NCBI RefSeq assembly: GCF_014207635.1
Contig: NZ_JACHIE010000003.1
Location: forward strand, 1 to 64,000
Source of the DNA: Acetobacter lovaniensis
GTDB taxonomy: Bacteria > Pseudomonadota > Alphaproteobacteria > Acetobacterales > Acetobacteraceae
Direction: 5' to 3'
Length of the DNA: 64,000 nt
The position numbers were made by a program, and so were the translations under genes. Each line of letters opens with the position of its first letter. Position 1 is the stretch's first letter. Below the pieces are notes generated by a model. The model was not told the DNA's origin. It saw only the letters and a list, made by a program, of their open reading frames with translations, and did no database searches. Of this stretch, positions 58,631-64,000 are shown piece after piece.

Positions 58631-61429
58631 ATGACCACGGATTTTTCTGCCCTTCCTCCTCGCATCGGGAGCGTGCTCGCCTCCATTGCCAGCATGTCCT
58701 CCACCGGCACCCCGGCGGAAGGCACCAACCCCGTCATGGGCACGGCCCTGCGACTCAGTGACGCTCTGGAAAATGGGGCAATCACGTTTGAAGATGTCAC
58801 CCAGATGGTGCGTACCCTGCGCGACCAGGCTTTTTTAAGCCGCTCACGCCGCCTGCACCGCTATGTGGGGGGGGCCACGCTCGATACCGCACAGGACAAG
58901 CTGCGCCATGTTGCCGAGCAGCTTTGCGCCAGCCTGCCCACGCTCTCCTTTGCGGCGTATAGCCAGCTTGTTTCCTCCACCCGTTTTGCCGCCGTGTTTA
59001 CGGCCCACCCGACCTTTGCCCTGAGCAATCCGGTGTACGAAGCACTGGCCCAGAGTGCTTCGCTCGATATTCCGCCCGAAACCGCACCGTTTTTTGCAAC
59101 CCACCGCCGCAGCGTACACCCGACGCTGGAGGAAGAGTTCACGCTGGCCGTGCAGGCCATTACCCGTGCGCGGGACGCCATAGACCAGCTTAACGCCGCC
59201 CTGCTCACCACTGCCAAAAATATCTGGCCGCAGGAGTGGACTACACTTTCCCCCCGCCCCGTCATTGCCACAAGCTGGGTGGGCTACGACACGGATGGCC
59301 GCACGGACATAGGCTGGTGGGATACCCTGCGCCTGCGCCTGCGCATGAAGCTGTTCCAGCTTATGCGGCTCGAACGCCAGATTGCCCACGAAGGCGTTCT
59401 GGCCCCCGAACTGACAGAGACACTCCAAAAGGCCATAGACTGCGTAAAAGCCCAGATTAGCGCAGTCCCTAACGGTGCAACGGATGGGCAGGCGGTAGCC
59501 CGTTTTGCCGAACTGCTGGTGAATGGCCGCACAACAGCGCTGACCTGCGCATCCGACCTGAGCGCGCTTTTACAGACCGCCATTGAGAGTGCCCCCCCTT
59601 CCGCCCAACTCCCCCTTGCGGTGGCGCGTGCCGGGTTTATGGCCCATGGCCTTGGGCTGGCGCATACCCATGTCCGGCTGAACGCCAGCCAGATCCATAA
59701 CTTCGTCCGCCAGAAGCTGAACCTGCTGGACGACCCGACCAATCCGGCCCAGCGCCGCGCCCTGCTCAACCGTGTGAATGAGGCTCTGGAAAGCGTAACC
59801 CCCGTTCCGGTGGACTTTGGCGCCCTGCTCAGCGATCCCTCATCGGCCGGGCGGCTGATGATGACAATCGCCCAGATTGTCAAATACGTGGATTCCGATA
59901 CTCCCGTCCGCTTCCTGATTGCCGAGACCGAAACCGGCTACACCCTGCTGACCGCATTGTGGATAGCCACCTATTTCGGGGTCGCCGACCGTATCGAAAT
60001 TTCGCCGCTGTTTGAAACAGAAGACGCACTGGTCAAAGGCGAACATATTGTGGAGGAAGCCCTCCGCTCCCCCCTATGGCGCGATTATGTCCGCCGCGTC
60101 GGGCGGATATGCTTCCAGTTCGGGTACTCGGATTCCGGGCGTTATATTGGCCAGCTTGCGGCCTCCTACCAGATCGAGCGGCTGCGGCTACACATCCATG
60201 ACCTGCTGGTACGCTGGGACCTGAGCGATGTTGAGGTCGTATTCTTTGACACGCACGGCGAAAGCATAGGCCGCGGCGCGCACCCCTTCCGCATGTCAGA
60301 CCGGCTGGACTATCTCTCCCCCGCCCATGTGCGGAAGCGCTTTGAAAGCTCGAACATCCACTGCCGCGAGGAAACCGCTTTTCAGGGTGGGGATGGCTAC
60401 CTGCTGTTTGGCAGCCCGGAACTGGCCACTGCCACCATAGCCACCATTGCGGAAAACCTGTTCCTCAGCGACCAGCAGAAAAGCGACCCCATTTACGACC
60501 ATCCGGATTTTTCGGCAGATTTTTTCTCCAGCGTGATCGACAACATGAAAGGTCTGGTCGCCGACCCCGGCTACGCGGCCCTGCTGGGGGCTTTTGGCCC
60601 ATCCCTGATTGACCGCACCGGCTCCCGCCCACCCGCACGGCAAAGTGCGGAGGCCGCAACCCGTAGCCGGATCACGCACCCCAGCCAGTTGCGGGCCATC
60701 CCCAACAACGCCATTCTCCAGCAACTTGGCTGGTGCGCCAATACCTTGCAGGGTTTGGGGGCTGCTGCCCAGCGTCACCCGGAAACGTTTGAAACACTCA
60801 ACACCTCCAGCCCCCGCTTTCACCGCGCGCTGGACTTTGCCCGCCATGCCCTTGCCTGCTCGGATGACAAGGTGCTCAAGAGCGTTGTGTGCCTGCTGGA
60901 CCCCGGCTTCTGGCTGGACCGCGCAACGGAGGAAACATCTCCCAAACGCCAGAAAGCTTTTCTGGCCCTTATGGGGGGGCTGGAAGGCCTGAACCTCTCC
61001 GCGGAACTGCATACCATGTTCCGCCGCATTCAGGCCGACCATCTGGCCCTGCGCGAAGCATGGCAGCATGCCCCGCGCACGGAGCCGCGTATTCGCCTGC
61101 TCCATGCCATACGGATCATGCTGATCGAGCGCATCTGGCTGCTGGCGTGCCGTATTCCCTTCTTCATGCCGCGTGGTGGCTTCAACCACGAGATGATGAT
61201 GCAGCACATCCTGTGTCTGGATATCCCTACGGTTCTGAAGGAAATGAAGTTCATCTTCCCCACAGGCACCGGACCGTCCGATCTGGACTTCCACGAGCCA
61301 CGCGGCCCGCGTGAAGAAGGGATTTACGTGCGCGAACACCGCGACATCTTTGCCCCCATGGGCCAGATGTTCGAACTCATGCGCGAGATCAGCGTAGCGC
61401 TCATGCATGATATTGGGGAATTTGGCTAA
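58631..61429 (+). CDS. ppc: phosphoenolpyruvate carboxylase family protein (divergent)
   Basis: A 932-residue PEP-carboxylase-family protein. The histidine motif is present as TAHPTF (His126), and GYSDS and SIGRG blocks are recognisable. Key positions differ from the classical enzyme: YSDSAKDAG reads YSDSGRYIG (Lys to Arg504), FHGRGGSIGRG reads FDTHGESIGRG (His to Asp540, Arg to His542), and the usual C-terminal RNTG is absent (ends DIGEFG). PEPC makes oxaloacetate from PEP and bicarbonate, but this protein may have changed activity or allostery. The start is ATG at 58631 with AAGGA 14 bases upstream. Convergent with fusA. Confidence 0.75.
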   Translation: MTTDFSALPPRIGSVLASIASMSSTGTPAEGTNPVMGTALRLSDALENGAITFEDVTQMVRTLRDQAFLSRSRRLHRYVGGATLDTAQDKLRHVAEQLCASLPTLSFAAYSQLVSSTRFAAVFTAHPTFALSNPVYEALAQSASLDIPPETAPFFATHRRSVHPTLEEEFTLAVQAITRARDAIDQLNAALLTTAKNIWPQEWTTLSPRPVIATSWVGYDTDGRTDIGWWDTLRLRLRMKLFQLMRLERQIAHEGVLAPELTETLQKAIDCVKAQISAVPNGATDGQAVARFAELLVNGRTTALTCASDLSALLQTAIESAPPSAQLPLAVARAGFMAHGLGLAHTHVRLNASQIHNFVRQKLNLLDDPTNPAQRRALLNRVNEALESVTPVPVDFGALLSDPSSAGRLMMTIAQIVKYVDSDTPVRFLIAETETGYTLLTALWIATYFGVADRIEISPLFETEDALVKGEHIVEEALRSPLWRDYVRRVGRICFQFGYSDSGRYIGQLAASYQIERLRLHIHDLLVRWDLSDVEVVFFDTHGESIGRGAHPFRMSDRLDYLSPAHVRKRFESSNIHCREETAFQGGDGYLLFGSPELATATIATIAENLFLSDQQKSDPIYDHPDFSADFFSSVIDNMKGLVADPGYAALLGAFGPSLIDRTGSRPPARQSAEAATRSRITHPSQLRAIPNNAILQQLGWCANTLQGLGAAAQRHPETFETLNTSSPRFHRALDFARHALACSDDKVLKSVVCLLDPGFWLDRATEETSPKRQKAFLALMGGLEGLNLSAELHTMFRRIQADHLALREAWQHAPRTEPRIRLLHAIRIMLIERIWLLACRIPFFMPRGGFNHEMMMQHILCLDIPTVLKEMKFIFPTGTGPSDLDFHEPRGPREEGIYVREHRDIFAPMGQMFELMREISVALMHDIGEFG

Positions 61430-61642
61430 CAACTCCCATCAGGGCGGCAAACGCGCCACCGTTTGCCGCCACAGCACCTGACCAACACACAGACTACCTC
61501 CTCCCCTCCGGGAGGGGCATACGGCGCTCAGATGCCGCCATAACGGGAGCCGGAGCCAGTGCTCCCGTTCCCCCTTTTCTTCTCCCAAAATCTGGAACCT
61601 CTATGGCCGCATAGCTTTGTGCTGCCCAAATGCGCGCGCAAC
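61430..61642. other. hairpin-rich intergenic region between the PEPC-like gene and fusA
   Basis: It holds a perfect 11-bp hairpin starting 13 bp after the PEPC-like stop (arms 61443-61453 and 61460-61470), then a CCCCTCC/GGGAGGGG repeat near 61505-61520, and an ACGGGAGC/GCTCCCGT pair near 61542-61567. None is followed by a good T-run on the plus strand, so termination of the PEPC-like gene may depend on Rho or on the fusA terminator read from the other side. No gene is recognised here. Confidence 0.5.
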
Positions 61643-61672
61643 AAAAAAGCCGCCTCCCCGAAGGGAGACGGC
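61643..61672 (-). terminator. intrinsic terminator after fusA
   Basis: GCCG-C-CTCCC (61649-61658) and GGGAG-A-CGGC (61663-61672) pair around a CGAA loop, and an A-run (61643-61648) gives TTTTTT on the minus strand. It lies 34 bp after the fusA stop, so no tuf gene is co-transcribed. Confidence 0.8.
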
Positions 61673-61705
61673 CTTGTTGTTTTTCCAACCCGAAGGATGA
61701 AAAAC

Positions 61706-63793
61706 TTAGCGGGACTGCGCCATGATTTCGTCTGCCACGTTACGCGGCACCGGATCATAGTGATGGAACTGCATGGTAAAGGACGCACGGCCCTTGGTCA
61801 TGGAGCGCAGGTGGGAAATGTAACCGAACATTTCCTTCAGCGGCACATGTGCACGAACCATAACCGTGGAACCCGAAGTTTCCTGGCTCTGGATCATCCC
61901 ACGACGGCGGTTAAGATCGCCCACCACGTCACCAACGTGATCGTTCGGGGTGGTCACTTCCACGTCCATGATCGGTTCCAGAATAACCGGACCAGCACTC
62001 TTCATACCTTCACGGAAGCAGGCCTTCGCAGCGATTTCAAACGCCAGCGCGGACGAGTCAACGTCATGGTATTTGCCGTCAAGCAGGGTGAACTTGAAGT
62101 CAACCGTGGGGAAGCCAGCCAGAACACCTGTGGAAGACTGCATGCGGATCCCTTTTTCCACCGCAGGAATGTATTCCTTCGGCACGGTACCGCCAACAAC
62201 CTTGTTCTCGAACGAAATGCCAGCGTTCCGATCAACCGGTTCAAAGGAAATCTTCACTTCAGCGAACTGGCCCGAACCACCAGACTGCTTCTTGTGGGTA
62301 TAGGTTTCCGTGTGCGGCTTGGAAATGGTTTCGCGGTATGCAACCTGCGGCGCACCCACGTTTGCATCCACACCATATTCACGACGCAGACGGTCGATGA
62401 TGATGTCCAGATGCAGCTCGCCCATGCCGGACAGAATGATCTGGCCCGTTTCCTGGTCGGTCTTGAGGTGCAGGGAGGGATCTTCACCAGCCAGCTTCTG
62501 CAGGGCCAGTGTCATCTTTTCCACTGCGTCCTTGGTTTTCGGTTCGACGGAAATGTCGATAACCGGAACCGGGAAGGACATACGTTCCAGCACAACCGGA
62601 TCGGCAGCATCGGCCAGCGTGTCACCCGTCTGGGAGTCTTTCAGACCCACGAACGCAGCGATATCACCAGCGTGCACTTCGCTCAGTTCCACGCGCTTGT
62701 CAGCGTGCATCTGATAGATGCGACCAATACGTTCCTTGTGGCCCTTGGTGGTGTTCAGAACGGTGTCACCGGTCTTGAGAACGCCACGATAGACGCGCAC
62801 AAAGGTCAGCGTGCCATACTTGTCGTTGATGATCTTGAAGGCCAGACCGGCAAACTTGCCATCGGGATCAACCGGCAGAATGGGCTGGGATGCTTCGTCT
62901 TCGTCCTCACCTTCGGGGGGGGCGCAGCGAATGCCTTCAACGTCGTTAGGAGCAGGCAGGTAGTCAACAATCCCGTCGAGCAGAGGCTGCACGCCCTTGT
63001 TCTTGAAGGCCGTACCGCACAGAACCGGACGGAACTCGCCCGAAATGGTGCCTTTTTTGATGCAGCGCTTCAGGGTTTCGACAGAAACGTCACCCTTTTC
63101 GAAGTATTCTTCCATGGCGGTTTCATCAACAGCCAGGGCCGTGTCCAGCAGGTTCTGGCGTGCTTCGGCAGCCTTTTCCTTCAGGTCGGCAGGAATTTCT
63201 TCGTCGTGGAACTTCGCACCCAGTTCACCACCTTCCCAGATGATGGCCTTCATTTCCACCAGATCGACAACGCCGAGGAACTGGTCTTCCACACCGATGG
63301 GCAGCTGAAGGGGGATAGCAACGATGTCCAGCTTTTCCTTCAGCGTGTCGAATGCACGGTAGAAGTCTGCGCCGGTACGGTCGAGCTTGTTGATGAAGAT
63401 GATGCGCGGAACGTTGTAACGGTCAGCCAGACGCCAGTTGGTTTCAGACTGCGGCTGAACACCGGCAACACCTTCAATGATGAACACGGCACCATCGAGC
63501 ACGCGCAGCGAGCGGTTCACTTCGATGTTGAAGTCGATGTGTCCGGGGGTGTCGATGATGTTGATCCGGTGCTCTTTCCAGTCACAGGTCACGGCGGCGG
63601 AGGTGATGGTAATACCACGCTCACGTTCCTGGGCCATGTAGTCTGTGGTGGTGTTACCTTCGTGCACTTCACCAATCTTGTGGGACACGCCGGTGTAGTA
63701 CAGAATGCGTTCGGTCGTGGTTGTCTTACCCGCGTCAATGTGCGCGGTGATACCGATATTACGGATCTTGGACAGATCAGTTGTGGCGGACAC
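61706..63793 (-). CDS. fusA: elongation factor G
   Basis: A 695-residue translational GTPase. The G1 motif AHIDAGKTT is near residues 17-25, DTPGHIDF (G3) and [10 protein letters not shown] (G4) follow, then the five-domain body to the C-terminus. It moves tRNAs and mRNA through the ribosome. The start is GTG at 63793 with GGAGG at good spacing; the frame stays open for 62 codons further upstream but that part is non-coding leader with a hairpin. Usually fusA lies between rpsG and tuf; here it ends at its own terminator. Confidence 0.95.
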   Translation of the reverse strand: MSATTDLSKIRNIGITAHIDAGKTTTTERILYYTGVSHKIGEVHEGNTTTDYMAQERERGITITSAAVTCDWKEHRINIIDTPGHIDFNIEVNRSLRVLDGAVFIIEGVAGVQPQSETNWRLADRYNVPRIIFINKLDRTGADFYRAFDTLKEKLDIVAIPLQLPIGVEDQFLGVVDLVEMKAIIWEGGELGAKFHDEEIPADLKEKAAEARQNLLDTALAVDETAMEEYFEKGDVSVETLKRCIKKGTISGEFRPVLCGTAFKNKGVQPLLDGIVDYLPAPNDVEGIRCAPPEGEDEDEASQPILPVDPDGKFAGLAFKIINDKYGTLTFVRVYRGVLKTGDTVLNTTKGHKERIGRIYQMHADKRVELSEVHAGDIAAFVGLKDSQTGDTLADAADPVVLERMSFPVPVIDISVEPKTKDAVEKMTLALQKLAGEDPSLHLKTDQETGQIILSGMGELHLDIIIDRLRREYGVDANVGAPQVAYRETISKPHTETYTHKKQSGGSGQFAEVKISFEPVDRNAGISFENKVVGGTVPKEYIPAVEKGIRMQSSTGVLAGFPTVDFKFTLLDGKYHDVDSSALAFEIAAKACFREGMKSAGPVILEPIMDVEVTTPNDHVGDVVGDLNRRRGMIQSQETSGSTVMVRAHVPLKEMFGYISHLRSMTKGRASFTMQFHHYDPVPRNVADEIMAQSR

Positions 63794-63922
63794 GAAAACC
63801 TCCAGAAAACAGGTAAGGCGCGACAGGAACAAACCTTCGCGCCTGTGGCCGCCGAACGCCTTGAACGCCTTCTGAAAATTATTGCTTTCAGAAAGCTGGC
63901 TGCCGGACACCGGCCGATAGAC

Positions 63923-63951
63923 AAAAGCGCCTGACAAGGAGTGGCAGGCGC
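63923..63951 (-). terminator. intrinsic terminator upstream of fusA
   Basis: GCGCCTG (63927-63933) and CAGGCGC (63945-63951) form a perfect 7-bp stem with an 11-nt loop, followed on the minus strand by TTTT (63926-63923). It should stop transcripts entering from the right, where a TAG (63982-63980) might end the preceding gene (codons before it read NRGLPR, not assignable). fusA is then expected to have its own promoter in 63794-63922, where no clear elements are seen. Confidence 0.65.
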
Positions 63952-64000
63952 CTGAACCGCAGAAACCGGGTTCTGTCACCTAACGTGGCAGACCCCGGTT

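Noticed and set aside
61559..63934. 791-codon open frame on the plus strand opposite fusA
   Set aside because: It is the antisense shadow of a highly biased, conserved gene; the product shows no recognisable motif and fusA on the other strand is unmistakable.

Overview
The window comes from an acetic acid bacterium (Acetobacteraceae, most likely Acetobacter). The first 69 bases are the 5' end of a 16S rRNA gene on the minus strand whose sequence fits that group. The gene neighbourhoods are alphaproteobacterial: nuoA-N followed by birA-coaX-rnj-proS-lolCD, tig-clpP-clpX-lon-hup, and a SUF operon led by an Rrf2-type regulator. I see no phage, insertion sequence, CRISPR array or plasmid gene; this is a densely packed core chromosome segment.

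Layout. 1-1119: start of an rrn operon (minus) and its long leader, with a boxA and a candidate promoter. 1120-11360: a lipid cluster that I read as sphingolipid synthesis, modification and probably export. Fatty acyl-AMP ligase, acyl carrier protein and serine palmitoyltransferase run rightward. A lipid kinase and a Tam41-like cytidylyltransferase run leftward. A tightly coupled five-gene set then runs rightward: metallophosphoesterase, LptF-like, LptG-like, fatty acid hydroxylase/sterol desaturase family, nucleotidyltransferase. 11402-17874: gph, then glmU-glmS (UDP-GlcNAc synthesis), a DUF3108 exported protein, an IclR regulator and a glutathione peroxidase. 17944-37535: one long leftward block holding the complex I operon followed by nuoN-birA-coaX-rnj-proS-lolC-lolD. 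nuoM is absent: in its place, between nuoL and nuoN, lies a 19-codon in-frame ORF that looks like a deletion scar.

37669-44779: tRNA-Val, HU, Lon, ClpX, ClpP, trigger factor and tRNA-Leu, the protein quality-control neighbourhood. 44861-50392: NAD(P)HX repair enzyme, a small membrane protein, a RhlE-like RNA helicase with long basic tails and an RlmD/TrmA-type RNA methyltransferase. 50346-56920: the SUF iron-sulfur operon (regulator, sufB, C, D, S, U, T, A); its last gene overlaps the convergent methyltransferase gene by 47 bp. 57183-63793: a DUF445 membrane protein, a divergent PEP-carboxylase-family protein whose active-site motifs differ from the classical enzyme, and fusA.

How the parts connect: the SUF operon supplies clusters for complex I (NuoB, E, F, G, I). 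The sphingolipid cluster would deliver envelope lipids suited to acid and ethanol stress, with its own Lpt-like permease pair. Most starts were chosen by Shine-Dalgarno spacing, overlap with the upstream gene and family length; several genes appear to use GTG or TTG. The strongest points for follow-up are the missing nuoM, the kinase/Tam41/Lpt-like sphingolipid cluster, and the divergent PEPC-like protein.
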